A stretch of 64,000 nucleotides of DNA from Euprymna scolopes. Lineage: Eukaryota > Mollusca > Cephalopoda > Sepiida > Sepiolidae. Both the position numbers and the translations under genes were made by a program. Below the pieces are notes generated by a model. The model ran no database searches, had not been told where the DNA came from, and worked only from the letters and a program-made list of their open reading frames with translations. Shown piece after piece: positions 50,801 through 55,411 of this stretch. The DNA lies in the NCBI GenBank assembly GCA_024364805.1, contig CM044490.1:93640918-93704917 (forward strand), written 5' to 3'. The first letter of the stretch is position 1. Each line of letters begins with the position of its first letter.

Positions 50801-51201
50801 TGATGATACTAGTTTTCTGGTATTGTGAAGTAACCAAATAGAAATAGAAACTTGAAAAATGAAATAAGAAATCACCTAAACACAAGTTGAAATGTTTGAA
50901 TTATGGAAAACAAATAGACATTGCGAACTTGTTTGGTTTCAGTTTAGGGAATGACTACGCAATCACCTAAATACAAGTTGATATATTATTTGAACAACAG
51001 GAAGGGATTTTGTAAAACATGCTTTATTTCAATATTCCTGGTGAACCAAGTGCGAGAGAAATCCAGACAATTGCACTTAAGGAAGCAACAAAGATACTAA
51101 AAAGAGCTCTCGATTGGTTTCAATAAAAAGCAGGAAAATGTTGGCAGCTGGTTTGGCTGCCCCATACCCAACGTTACAATCTTCAAAGGAAGAAAATAAA
51201 A

Positions 51202-51249
<48 letters not shown>

Positions 51250-54200
51250 ATGGCAAAGGATGACAAAATCATCAAGATATAATTGAATGCATGTCAGCAT
51301 CATAAAAATCAAACAATAATCAACTTGAAACTTATTCCACATGACTAAAGGATTCACAAAAAACAAAACTAATGAATAGTCGGCCCACCATCTAACCATG
51401 AGGGATTATTCATCAACAGGAGGGGAGATTTCTGAAACTGGAACAGCATAGGATGACATCACAGAGAGATTGATGTGGACATTTCTTAAGTGTGACTTAA
51501 GTAGATTCGGTCCCTGTGGACATGGTCAAGGGCTGGATTGACAGGAAGAACATTTATAAAAACTGGAAACAAAAAGAACTAGGGCTGCTAGAACAAGGAG
51601 CAAGAGCTGGAGCGGTGGTCACTCCTTGCTCCTCCTCTTTCCTGCAGCACCTGCTCCAACTGCGCTGGAGAGGTAAGCTGGATCACAGGAGTCCTGAGCT
51701 GGAGAAAAGGTTGCTGTAATGTGTGACAAAGGTCCGGTGGAGAGATGTGTTAAAAAGCTCGGGTGAAGAGATGTGTTAAAAAAAAAAAAAAAACGTGATA
51801 GTCCTGAGAAGACCTTCATGCCATACCCTGTCAAAAGCCTTAGATATATCTAGAACTACCACTCTACCCTCCCCTGCTTTGTCCAGTGAATGGTATATAT
51901 GTTCAGAGATTGCAGTTAGGATGTCTGCTATGGAACGGGCTTGCCTAAATCCATATTGTTGGTCGCTCAGAAGTTTAGTATCTGTAAGGTGATGGACTAG
52001 AGCTTACGGACCCAAATATTTTGGCAAAAAGTGAGAAGCTAATGGGGTGATAATTTAATAGGTCAGTTCTTTCGACAGAATTATTGAAAACTGGTACCAC
52101 AGAAGCAGTTTTCCAACAGTCAGGAAAGCAAGATTCATTAAGGCATTTATTGTAAAGTTTGGAGAGAACTAGAACTATTTCAGCGGAGCACTTTTTTAAT
52201 AGCACAGCCGGGATCAGATCAGGTCCACTTGCTTTTGAAGTGTCAAAATTTTTTATGTTTATTTTATTTATTGCCGACATAACCCCTAAGTTAAGCAATG
52301 ATGAGACTGGCCAGTACCAGATGGGTGACCATTTTGGGAATGCTAGGGGTATCGTATGTGTTAAAAACAACTCCTGCAGCTAGTATCATGGTTGGGCTAC
52401 TGTAGGTAAACAAACAAGAAATTGCCAATAGAAATTATCGTATTTTTAGAAAAATGTGCAGTTATTTATTGATTTTTTTTCATTTTTGGTATCGATTCTT
52501 TCAAGCATTTCCTATTTAATCATATATTAGCAATATTGGGCTTAGTAAAAGAAAATTATTAATTTATTCTTCAAAAGCGTTTTTCGCAAAATACTGAAAA
52601 TATATCATTGTGAAAAAAAAAGGGAAGGGGGATTAATGATTGCTCAAGAGAGGGAGAGCGGTGCGCACTTACCTTGCTTACTAACAAAAAGAGATTGCCT
52701 TGCCTTCTCTGCCTTTTTTAAAGCTTTTTTTTCACAGGTCTAGTGACAGTTAATCACATGACCTTTTGGTTATTTAAAGGGAGATTCTTCTCAGTGGTCA
52801 AGTTTTTTTTTAGATGCATTTGTGGCTGGTGCCGGAAAGCTATTCTTTGATTACCTAAGCTTTGCTGGCTAGCAATTGTTAACTGACTGTCACGTCGCGG
52901 AAGGGGGCAATTCTTTCGCAACTTAAGGTAGGTGTACATTGCTTCTTTGTCGATATTTCCTACCGACGAGTGGTGGGGGGGGGTGAAGAAAAGACGTTTA
53001 GCTTGCAACGAAAAATTACCTCGTTGCTTACAAGCAAACGTATTCTTGTAAATATAATGCGCTGTTAACAGTTGTCGTACCAGTCTGATAGATCTCTAAC
53101 AACGACAAGAACAAACTACAACAAGCCTACAAAGGTGACTCTTTTTATAGTCTCAATCTCTCGTTCAGCGAGATTGAAATGAGACTGGAATGTCTATTTA
53201 AGCTATAAGGAATAGACATCCTATTTTCTTCATTAACAAACACCAGGCCGGGCCGTTCACAGCCATGAGTGTCTTTCCCTTCCCACCAAGCCACCCTCGG
53301 TAAGTCAATCAATTTAATTATCACATCTTTTCCTCGACTGAGCAGTCATTGGATTTTAAGGGAAAATTAATTTTTTTTCACAGTTTGTTTTTTTGCTAAC
53401 ATATTGAACGAATTTCACACTTTAAAACACAATAGATGAAAAATAAAACATTCAAAATTCAGATTTTCAACTTTAAAATCTGATACATGCATACTTTTTT
53501 TTTTGTTGTTTTTTTTTTATTTCTTTGTTTATTTTATCTACAATCCTCATCTAAGATGAGGCTCATCTTCCCCACAATATAATATATTTTGTTCAGTTTC
53601 GGCTAGTTATTTTAAGCATATAAATAAAGAAGGGGAGTTGTTGGCAAAATATATATATATAAATATCGATTATGAAAGAAAAAAAATGTACAAGTTCATC
53701 TCCACTTTATAATGGGTGAAAATTTCGTATTGATTGGATAATTACTTGCTTTTTGGTAGATTGTTAAAGACGGACTCCGTCAAAAAATACTCCCTCTTTT
53801 CGTTTTGGCCGTGCCTAATATACCCCAACTATAAACGGATATTTTCAACCGTTTTTATTCTATAACTGAACAGTTGGGTTTGTATTACTGTACACATAGA
53901 TTCGAAANNNNNNNNNNNNNNNNNNNNNNNNNNNNNNNNNNNNNNNNNNNNNNNNNNNNNNNNNNNNNNNNNNNNNNNNNNNNNNNNNNNNNNNNNNNNN
54001 NNNNNNNNNNNNNNNNNNNNNNNNNNNNNNNNNNNNNNNNNNNNNNNNNNNNNNNNNNNNNNNNNNNNNNNNNNNNNNNNNNNNNNNNNNNNNNNNNNNN
54101 NNNNNNNNNNNNNNNNNNNNNNNNNNNNNNNNNNNNNNNNNNNNNNNNNNNNNNNNNNNNNNNNNNNNNNNNNNNNNNNNNNNNNNNNNNNNNNNNNNNN

Positions 54201-55333
54201 NNNNNNNNNNNNNNNNNNNNNNNNNNNNNNNNNNNNNNNNNNNNNNNNNNNNNNNNNNNNNNNNNNNNNNNNNNNNNNNNNNNNNNNNNNNNNNNNNNNN
54301 NNNNNNNNNNNNNNNNNNNNNNNNNNNNNNNNNNNNNNNNNNNNNNNNNNNNNNNNNNNNNNNNNNNNNNNNNNNNNNNNNNNNNNNNNNNNNNNNNNNN
54401 NNNNNNNNNNNNNNNNNNNNNNNNNNNNNNNNNNNNNNNNNNNNNNNNNNNNNNNNNNNNNNNNNNNNNNNNNNNNNNNNNNNNNNNNNNNNNNNNNNNN
54501 NNNNNNNNNNNNNNNNNNNNNNNNNNNNNNNNNNNNNNNNNNNNNNNNNNNNNNNNNNNNNNNNNNNNNNNNNNNNNNNNNNTTTTGACAACTTTTTCGA
54601 ATCTGTGTAATACAAACCCGAACAGTTTAATTACATTTAAATTGGGACCAAGAAAAGTATGAGCTAGTCGTAATCCATAGTTTTTGTAAAAAAATAAATA
54701 AATAAATAATAAAACCATTAGTGCAGTTTAATATCCACCAGCAAATGTTTTCATTTTAGGAGGGTTCCATTCGCGCAATGTAAGAGTTAACAAAATCCCT
54801 TCTTCCCTATGTTAAGAATGGCTTTCCATATTTGCTTGGGAATATTATACAGTACCTATGCAGAATACAGCGCATAGAATTTTCGAGTTAAATTCAATTT
54901 TTACGGTATCTTTTGTTTATTAAATTGTTAGGTGAAAGTACATAATAGTTAGAACACCCTCATTTTCCCATGTTAAGAATGAGTTTCTAAACAATAGCGT
55001 TATTATTTCAGTACGGTCCATCTTCTGCATAAATATCTGTTACACTGCAGAAGTGCCAAAAATATATTAAAAAGAGAAAACACGAAAATATTTTTTTAAT
55101 TAACTACGTAGCTATTTGTGCTTTGGCAGCCACACCTCATATGGACGTTATATTTTTAAATAAAACTCTTTCATTCTGGAGAAACCCGGACTTTCTAATG
55201 GTGAAAACAAAAATAAAAGTTAAATGATAAAAAATAACAAATTAATTTTATTAGAAAACAAACTTACCAATTCAGAAGGACGAGACGATGCCATTTCGGA
55301 ACTTCCGACATTACGTACAAATTTAGGTGGCAT
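15978..55333 (-). CDS. VAMP4: VAMP4-like R-SNARE, seven-exon gene (gene-level entry)
   Basis: Vesicle-associated membrane protein 4 type R-SNARE, a tail-anchored protein that in known animals acts in trans-Golgi/endosome fusion. Joining 55268-55333, 32048-32097, 30236-30283, 25600-25700, 21445-21524, 19501-19552 and 15978-16003 gives 423 bp, 140 residues plus stop; vertebrate VAMP4 is 141. Seen in the sequence: N-terminus MPPKF as in VAMP4; dileucine L25-L26 followed by acidic DSDDED and FF (residues 30-37), the trafficking signal that separates VAMP4 from other VAMPs; SNARE helix about 53-108 with the zero-layer arginine R77 in [11 protein letters not shown]; juxtamembrane W110-W111; hydrophobic anchor about 118-137; seven-residue tail ending QNS. 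Intron phases are 0, 2, 2, 1, 0, 1 and all donors/acceptors are GT/AG. No frame break is seen. Assignment is by remembered family sequence, not by a search; orthology is strong, expression unknown. Confidence 0.93.
16515..16790. repeat. Interspersed repeat D, copy 2
   Basis: AGAAGATGTGACACAAAGGTCA, CATCAGCATTCCTCAGTGAGG, GACTTCCTAGAGCTG match copy 1 in order. Confidence 0.7.
17033..17473 (+). mobile_element. Non-autonomous Helitron, group A2
   Basis: Starts TCTATTATATAAATTTCATC after A and ends GGACACCCAGGCTAG before T. The interior (GAGGCGACAGATTTTCACGA...) matches the 61.2-kb copy but not the 49.1-kb copy, so it is a sister group sharing ends. It contains a 25-base T run. Non-coding. Confidence 0.78.
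17720..18110 (+). mobile_element. Possible decayed non-LTR polymerase C-terminus
   Basis: Reads [20 protein letters not shown]-like (the P-I-x-TYGSE-x-W motif after the polymerase domain) near 17728-17795, then RLDSQIMEK.. GGRKSERG. Only distant resemblance, so tentative. Contains a 43-bp palindrome. Confidence 0.35.
17802..17844. repeat. 43-bp palindrome
   Basis: AAATGCATTTCATTTTGAAAA and its exact complement abut. Confidence 0.9.
18660..19205 (-). mobile_element. Non-LTR retrotransposon 3' end, family 1
   Basis: The minus strand encodes the last about 80 residues of the polymerase ORF ([42 protein letters not shown]), then a 3' UTR with CTTATCCTCGAGTGGCC and CCTTGATAAATGGTGACTCC. 5'-truncated; belongs to a jockey/CR1-like group by the LWNSLP ending. 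Confidence 0.8.
19501..19552 (-). CDS. VAMP4: VAMP4 exon 6 (membrane anchor)
   Basis: Acceptor AATTTCAG, 52 bp, donor GTAAGTTGAA. Encodes [17 protein letters not shown], most of the single tail-anchor helix that inserts post-translationally in this protein class. Leaves phase 1. Confidence 0.9.
19755..19870 (-). mobile_element. Non-LTR family 1, 3' UTR only
   Basis: Only the tail is present: minus strand CTTATCCCTGAGTGGCC..GGGCCTTGATAAGTGGTGACC. A strong 5' truncation. Confidence 0.7.
20385..21118. mobile_element. Long-TIR foldback element in VAMP4 intron 5
   Basis: TTAATTAACGTACACAAAATAAAGTAAACAACC..TACAATGAAAC at 20387-20432 is the inverted counterpart of 21066-21113 (GTTTCATTGTAACTGGTTGTTTAC..TGTGTACGTTAAT). 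Similarity continues inward for about 180 bp each side. About 730 bp, no transposase. Confidence 0.75.
21445..21524 (-). CDS. VAMP4: VAMP4 exon 5 (SNARE C-terminus and WW juxtamembrane)
   Basis: Acceptor after a 20-base T run (CCCATGAACAG), 80 bp, donor GTATGT. Encodes the end of the SNARE helix ([20 protein letters not shown]) and the MWWQNCR juxtamembrane segment, matching the SNRSKQLRRQMWWRGCK pattern of VAMP4. The cysteine is at the place of a conserved VAMP4 cysteine. Confidence 0.93.
21675..21965 (+). mobile_element. 5S rRNA-derived SINE
   Basis: Head CACGTTGACACACCGGTTCC, GATCACCAAAGTTAAGCAAC, GGTAACCATTTGGGACTTCCAGGTGCTGTAT with the same body as the 27.9-kb copy (TCAGCATTGTTTCCAGT, TTCAGGAGAGGTGTGG, GTATCCATTGCC). 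In VAMP4 intron 4, about 150 bases from exon 5. Confidence 0.87.
22677..23098 (-). mobile_element. Non-autonomous Helitron, group B
   Basis: Minus-strand 5' end TCTAATATATAAATGGC at 23098 after A; 3' CTAG at 22677-22680 before T. It shares the 3' block (AAATACGCTTAAATATGAATATTTTAATT on the plus strand) and one CAGCTAGAATCGAAACCGAAAC unit with the 29.3-kb copy. Confidence 0.65.
23186..23893 (-). mobile_element. Non-autonomous Helitron, group A, with expanded (TA)n 5' end
   Basis: On the minus strand it ends ..CCGGGCAACGCTGGGCACCCAGGCTAG at 23186. The interior matches the 49.1-kb copy up to the 5' TATATATAAAAGGCAAAA segment. The short terminal TA run of the reference has become about 44 bp of (TA)n at 23850-23893. 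Confidence 0.82.
24083..24929 (-). mobile_element. Non-LTR retrotransposon 3' end, family 1 (longest copy)
   Basis: The minus strand covers a segment of the polymerase ([39 protein letters not shown]) through decayed C-terminal sequence to the family 3' UTR. It is abutted by the pogo-like MITE and may continue beyond it. Confidence 0.75.
24932..25135. mobile_element. pogo/Tigger-like MITE
   Basis: 204 bp bounded by CAGTAGAACCCTGGGATA and its complement, each flanked by TA (24930-24931, 25136-25137). The CAGTAGAACCC.. terminus and TA target are those of pogo/Tigger elements. No coding capacity. It directly follows the LINE fragment 24083-24929 and probably inserted into it. Confidence 0.85.
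25600..25700 (-). CDS. VAMP4: VAMP4 exon 4 (N-terminal two thirds of SNARE helix)
   Basis: Acceptor TTTTTTGCTCAG, 101 bp, donor GTATGTTTC. Encodes 33 whole codons from [16 protein letters not shown] to EELQDRS, the most conserved part of the gene. Heptad hydrophobics (V60, V63, V66/M67, V71, V74, L81, L84) surround R77, the arginine that forms the ionic zero layer in R-SNAREs. It reads like VAMP4 (QVDEVIDVMQENI) rather than VAMP7. Confidence 0.95.
26651..27065. repeat. Pair of 50-bp direct repeats with a small tandem array between
   Basis: CTGATATAATAGAGTCTGTATTCAGATCATACATCCATA (26651) and CTGATATTATAGGGTCTGTATTCAGACCATACATCTATA (27019). Between them ATTAGCATCAAATGGAAAT is repeated three times (26803-26860). 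Confidence 0.8.
27470..27690 (+). mobile_element. Decayed non-LTR tail (GHIER..KDLARDR type)
   Basis: Decayed reading with GHIERLDES-like and ATAAAGACCTGGCCAGAGATAGG, the R-W-x-GHV-x-RM ... RDR ending of many non-LTR ORFs. Related copies at 47805-48010 and, inverted, 48440-48620. Confidence 0.5.
27750..28330 (+). repeat. Family F copy split by a SINE
   Basis: 27755-27840 (ATATTTGGTACAAATAAACA, GATTTGTCCACCAA) and 28165-28330 (AAAATTGTCAATAA, GATTTAAGCTGTGATAGC) match consecutive parts of 4090-4330, interrupted by the 5S SINE. Confidence 0.65.
27852..28139 (+). mobile_element. 5S rRNA-derived SINE with target-site duplication
   Basis: The first about 115 bp match 5S rRNA: ACACACCAGTTTCCATTAGATCAC, GAAGTTAAGCAAC, TTGAGCCTGATCAGTACTAA, GAGTGACCATTTGG, AATACCAGGTGCTGTATG, covering the internal pol III promoter (A box, intermediate element, C box). 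A 170-bp body follows. Flanked by ATATGATCTTTT at 27840-27851 and 28140-28151, a 12-bp duplication, and inserted inside another repeat (27750-28330). No A-rich tail. Confidence 0.88.
28430..29100 (+). repeat. Family M copy interrupted by a LINE
   Basis: 28436-28510 (TTATTCAAACTACTGTTCTTATCTTG.., CAGCTGATGTAACC) and 28990-29050 (GGAATCTGCATAGAACTTCGAATAGAATC) are consecutive parts of family M, separated by the family 1 LINE. Confidence 0.65.
28525..28985 (+). mobile_element. Non-LTR retrotransposon 3' end, family 1 (best-preserved C-terminus)
   Basis: Open frame 28590-28877 encodes [37 protein letters not shown] and [12 protein letters not shown], then the family 3' UTR and a poly(A) run at 28973-28986. 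Inserted in repeat family M, whose two parts lie on either side. Confidence 0.82.
29277..29839 (-). mobile_element. Non-autonomous Helitron, group B, carrying a minisatellite
   Basis: On the minus strand it starts TCTATACATTAATACGATAG (after A, 29839) and ends with CTAG at 29277-29280. The 3' 150 bp match the copies at 22677, 46750 and 63646 (ATTTTAATT..TGCAGA..TTATTATAG). The interior is a fourfold tandem array. No hairpin as strong as in group A. Confidence 0.68.
29443..29755. repeat. Tandem array, four units of about 80-86 bp
   Basis: Units begin at about 29443, 29528, 29612 and 29691 with ATCAGCT.. (first GATCAGCTTCAATCGAAACTG), then AAACTTATGAAGAATTCTTG and AAAATTATTTATAAAAAAA. Related single units occur at about 22803, 46915 and 63810 in other group B Helitrons, so the array grew from one Helitron segment. 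Confidence 0.88.
30236..30283 (-). CDS. VAMP4: VAMP4 exon 3
   Basis: Acceptor ACTTTCAG, 48 bp, donor GTAAGTTTT. Completes K39 and encodes [15 protein letters not shown], corresponding to the GP..PRF..NDKI linker just before the SNARE motif of VAMP4. Phase 2 on both sides, so its length keeps the frame if skipped. Confidence 0.9.
30515..30690. repeat. Repeat shared with 62825-62935
   Basis: Same motifs as its partner, with an inserted (CA)n and a second GTATCAAAACAGATATTACA. Confidence 0.55.
31433..31812 (-). mobile_element. Non-LTR retrotransposon 3' end, family 1
   Basis: Minus strand [26 protein letters not shown] and family 3' UTR (GAGTCACCACTTATCAAGGACC on plus). 5'-truncated. Confidence 0.78.
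32048..32097 (-). CDS. VAMP4: VAMP4 exon 2 (dileucine/acidic cluster)
   Basis: Acceptor ATTTCAG, then [16 protein letters not shown] and two bases of a lysine codon, then donor GTAAGTA. It supplies the dileucine and acidic cluster that in VAMP4 mediate trans-Golgi sorting through adaptor binding (known for the family). The serine within the DSDDED run is in a casein-kinase-2-like context (inference). Confidence 0.92.
32508..32970 (+). mobile_element. Internally deleted mariner-like element
   Basis: Starts near GAGGTATTCAAAAAATAATG and ends near ATGGTATACCTCC, which pair as short inverted ends. Inside, 32670-32850 reads as a transposase N-terminus ([20 protein letters not shown]). It is followed directly by 32859-32925, reading as the transposase C-terminus ([21 protein letters not shown]). 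The catalytic core is missing and there is a stop after LLNVY. A typical non-autonomous deletion derivative of a mariner other than the two above. Confidence 0.65.
33000..34050. other. VAMP4 intron 1, nothing recognised
   Basis: A- and T-runs and short frames only; the 105-residue minus-strand frame at 33676-33993 is low complexity. Confidence 0.55.
34054..34130. repeat. 77-bp hairpin, 37-bp arms and 3-nt loop
   Basis: AAAAAACCTTAGAGATACAAAGCCATAATCTAGATCA and its complement with two mismatches, separated by AAA. Confidence 0.95.
34880..35490 (+). mobile_element. Non-LTR retrotransposon 3' end, family 2
   Basis: 34882-35050 encodes [39 protein letters not shown], the thumb-region signature of jockey/CR1-group reverse transcriptases. 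35124-35395 continues with [24 protein letters not shown] in a shifted frame. Ends in an A-rich tail near 35470-35490. 5'-truncated. Confidence 0.75.
35491..36275. other. VAMP4 intron 1, nothing recognised
   Basis: AT-rich with T runs up to the mariner. Confidence 0.55.
36276..37559 (-). mobile_element. Complete mariner DNA transposon
   Basis: Perfect 25-bp terminal inverted repeats, TTAGGTTGTCCGGAAAATAA.. at 36276-36300 and its complement at 37535-37559, enclose one full-length transposase on the minus strand. The length of about 1.28 kb is typical for mariner. TA dinucleotides sit at each end as expected for TA-targeting elements, though the exact duplicated TA depends on where the TIR is taken to begin. 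It lies in VAMP4 intron 1, in the same orientation as the gene. Perfect TIRs and an open frame imply recent insertion. Confidence 0.95.
36354..37373 (-). CDS. Mariner transposase, apparently intact (339 aa)
   Basis: DNA-cutting and joining enzyme of the enclosing mariner. Residues 1-110 hold the paired helix-turn-helix TIR-binding region ([20 protein letters not shown] at about 31-52; [20 protein letters not shown] at 83-102). The linker WVPHEL is at 114-119. The catalytic triad is D151 (TCDEKW), D243 (LHDNARPH) and D278 ([13 protein letters not shown]), with exactly 34 residues between the last two: the D,D34D signature of mariner. C-terminal [16 protein letters not shown] is also typical. 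Length matches the usual 340-350 aa. The start is the ATG giving [10 protein letters not shown], a normal N-terminus for the group. No internal stop. Activity is inferred, not shown. Confidence 0.95.
   Translation of the reverse strand: MRKEDLRLLFLHEFKLGNNASQTTANINRAWGEGITSDRTVRRWFKKFRSGDESLEAEEGRGRPSNLDNENLRAIVEQNPRQSVREMSRELGVSSSTVSDHLKQIGKVKKLDKWVPHELNENQQARCFEVCSMLFLRNINDPFLDRIVTCDEKWILYDNRKRSGQWLDCDEPPKHFPKPKFHQQKIMLTVWWCAIGVIHYSFLDANQSITAEVYCNQLEEMHHHLQKLRPALVNRHGPILLHDNARPHVARMTLQKLTDLGYETLPHPPYSPDLSPTDYHFFKHLAAFLSNKTFRSNAEVESFFKDFLASKPKNFYQRGINDLVDRWQKCMAVQGSYFD
37560..38427. other. VAMP4 intron 1, purine-rich then AT-rich
   Basis: 37600-37760 is a GA-rich strand-asymmetric tract (GGGAGAAGATGGAAG-like). 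No coding call. Confidence 0.55.
38428..39540. repeat. Direct repeats flanking a decayed coding-like segment
   Basis: AGCCATTGTTTATT..TTTTTTAGAAAATATTAAATGTATAAA occurs at 38428-38482 and 39490-39537. Confidence 0.7.
38778..39475 (+). pseudogene. Decayed coding-like segment, unidentified
   Basis: Two codon-rich stretches on the same strand: 38778-39056 ([40 protein letters not shown]) and 39287-39475 ([40 protein letters not shown], stop). Lysine-rich, hydrophilic, with no family I recognise. Lies between direct repeats in VAMP4 intron 1, on the opposite strand. Could be a retrocopy or a transposon ORF. Confidence 0.35.
40006..40095 (+). mobile_element. 5S-derived SINE head, partial
   Basis: ACATTGACATCACCAATGTTAAGCAATACTGAGCC, GATGACCATTTGGGAATACCAGGTGTTGTATG. 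It lacks about 20 bp of the head centre start and has a different downstream sequence. Confidence 0.75.
40096..41084. other. VAMP4 intron 1, nothing recognised
   Basis: AT-rich with several A and T runs. Confidence 0.5.
41085..41500 (-). mobile_element. Non-LTR ORF C-terminal fragment, family 3
   Basis: Minus strand encodes [60 protein letters not shown], an ending found on several invertebrate non-LTR polymerases. A second copy of its end is at 51030-51190. Clade not assigned. Confidence 0.65.
41501..42264. other. VAMP4 intron 1, nothing recognised
   Basis: A C run at 41700 and a G run at 41940. The 41990-42150 part is less AT-rich but has no open frame of note. Confidence 0.5.
42265..42345. 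repeat. Family M end fragment
   Basis: GCGTTGTGAAAATAACAACTAAGATGAGAAG..TGAATAATC is the complement of the family M end. Confidence 0.55.
43005..43066. repeat. Degenerate (TCTA)n tract
   Basis: Clusters of CTATCTATCTG and GATCTATCTATCTG. Confidence 0.85.
43419..43526 (+). CDS. Possible orphan first exon, unidentified
   Basis: ATG followed by 36 codons ([36 protein letters not shown]) and then GTATGT, a good donor, with amphipathic and charged composition unlike the surrounding AT-rich DNA. A TATAAAA-like sequence lies 30 bases upstream (43388-43394). A CACAG acceptor-like site at 43430-43434 leaves open an internal exon. In VAMP4 intron 1, opposite strand. No family recognised; no partner exon found. 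Confidence 0.3.
44719..44887. repeat. 169-bp hairpin, 77-bp arms
   Basis: ATTAATTTATTTATTG..CTATTATCCTCATCTTTTCT..TTTCACGTTTCGGCC and its complement, 15-nt loop, few mismatches. The GAAACGTGA/CCTTCGTCAGG motif is common in animal retroelement tails. The truncated mariner starts 67 bases further on. Confidence 0.93.
44954..45400 (+). mobile_element. Truncated mariner, 5' end and transposase N-terminus
   Basis: A left end like that of the intact mariner (TTAGGTTGTTACAAAAATAATGGCC at 44955) is followed by 45113-45382, encoding about 85 residues of the N-terminal DNA-binding region ([46 protein letters not shown]). The catalytic domain is absent. It differs at many positions from the 36-37 kb element, so it is a separate older lineage. 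The similarity ends near 45365-45400. Confidence 0.85.
45657..46015 (-). mobile_element. Non-LTR retrotransposon 3' end, family 1
   Basis: Plus-strand GGAGTCATCACTTATCAAGG through GTTTACGTTGGACTTGAAGA and GTTTAGGTTTAGGCACAG matches the 18.7-kb copy closely. 5'-truncated. Confidence 0.75.
46750..47094 (-). mobile_element. Non-autonomous Helitron, group B
   Basis: Minus-strand 5' end TCTATATAATAATAAAACTG at 47094, 3' end CCAG (altered CTAG) at 46750 after a CCGGGCAGCC half-hairpin. Shares ATATATTTTAATTTATGTAGATTGCA with the group. Stands three bases from the start of the plus-strand Helitron at 47098. Confidence 0.65.
47098..47667 (+). mobile_element. Non-autonomous Helitron, group A
   Basis: Begins TCTATATATATAAAAGCG after an A and ends CCGGGCAACGCCGGGTACCCCTCGCTAG before a T: the 5' TC, 3' GC-rich hairpin plus CTAG, and A/T insertion of Helitrons with no target duplication. 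570 bp, no Rep/helicase gene. Confidence 0.85.
47805..48010 (+). mobile_element. Decayed non-LTR tail, second copy
   Basis: Matches 27470-27690 (GTAGAACAGTTAAGACAGCAGAC, AATACCTGGCCAGAGATAAG). No open frame. Confidence 0.5.
48440..48620 (-). mobile_element. Decayed non-LTR tail, inverted copy
   Basis: The complement contains AATGTAGAACAGTTGAGG, AAAACATGGGAGAAAGTGAT and GGGATAAATAAAGACTTC, matching the 27.5-kb copy. Confidence 0.45.
49120..49755 (+). mobile_element. Non-autonomous Helitron, group A
   Basis: Starts TCTATATATATAAAAGAC after A and ends CCGGGCAACACCGGGTACCCCAGCTAG before T. The interior (from about 49395, ATGCTGGGATGTCCAGAAAG, to about 49690) closely matches the minus-strand copies at 3272-3735 and 23186-23893, so this serves as the reference copy. 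636 bp, non-coding. Confidence 0.87.
50150..50445 (+). repeat. Family M copy
   Basis: ATTATTCAGCAGACTACTGTTCTCATCTTGGATGTTATTTTAACAC, GGGAATCTGTACAAAATTTTGAACAAAACTCTTTATTTAATCCAC. Confidence 0.75.
51030..51190 (+). mobile_element. Non-LTR ORF C-terminal fragment, family 3
   Basis: Encodes [29 protein letters not shown] then stop, and shares the following CAGCTGGTTTGGCTGCCC tail with the 41.1-kb copy. Followed by a (TA)n run. Confidence 0.65.
51208..51247. repeat. (TA)n microsatellite
   Basis: About 20 TA units directly after the LINE family 3 tail. Confidence 0.95.
51790..52260 (-). mobile_element. Non-LTR reverse-transcriptase N-terminal fragment
   Basis: Minus strand reads [74 protein letters not shown]: the first blocks of a jockey/CR1-like polymerase. 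The complement of 51800-51960 continues toward the FDxxWH block in other frames. Its upstream end joins a 5S-like SINE head at 52262. Confidence 0.8.
52262..52370 (+). mobile_element. 5S-derived SINE head, truncated
   Basis: CCCCTAAGTTAAGCAATGATGAGACTGGCCAGTACCAGATGGGTGACCATTTTGGGAATGCTAGGGGTATCGTATG. It adjoins the LINE fragment 51790-52260. Confidence 0.72.
52371..53141. other. VAMP4 intron 1, less AT-rich region
   Basis: 52620-53060 has higher GC with a CACGTCGCGGAAGG segment. It might be a promoter of the possible plus-strand exon at 53265 or a repeat; no gene is established. Confidence 0.35.
53142..53222. repeat. Two adjacent small hairpins
   Basis: GTCTCAATCTC..GAGATTGAAATGAGAC and ATGTCTATT..AATAGACAT follow each other. 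Confidence 0.75.
53265..53299 (+). CDS. Possible short first coding exon, unidentified
   Basis: CACAGCC-ATG opens [11 protein letters not shown] and a split codon, ending at CG/GTAAGTC. The upstream 600 bp is less AT-rich (CACGTCGCGGAAGG near 52891) and could be a promoter. Equally it may be part of a repeat. Inside VAMP4 intron 1, opposite strand, and cut off from downstream by the assembly gap. Confidence 0.2.
53866..54628. repeat. Inverted repeat enclosing the large gap
   Basis: Left: CTGAACAGTTGGGTTTGTATTAC..CATAGATTCGAAA (to 53907). Right: TTTTTCGAATCTGTG..TAATACAAACCCGAACAGTT (54591-54628), its complement with small differences. Confidence 0.85.
53908..54582. other. Assembly gap, 675 N
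   Basis: The gap is flanked by inverted sequences; long open frames across it are artefacts. Confidence 1.
55268..55333 (-). CDS. VAMP4: VAMP4 exon 1 (start codon)
   Basis: Encodes [20 protein letters not shown] plus EL, 22 codons, and ends at donor GTAAGTTTG in phase 0. MPPKF matches the known VAMP4 N-terminus. The ATG is the first on this strand after an AT-rich leader that carries a (TAA)n run. A second in-frame ATG (residue 14) is less likely because it would lose the conserved start. Confidence 0.9.
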
Positions 55334-55366
55334 TTTTATTTTGTGTTTTTTTAGTGTTTGTTAAAC

Positions 55367-55411
<45 letters not shown>

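Noticed and set aside
53860-54718. Long open frames of more than 250 codons
   Set aside because: They exist only because the 675 N are read as open; flanks encode nothing.
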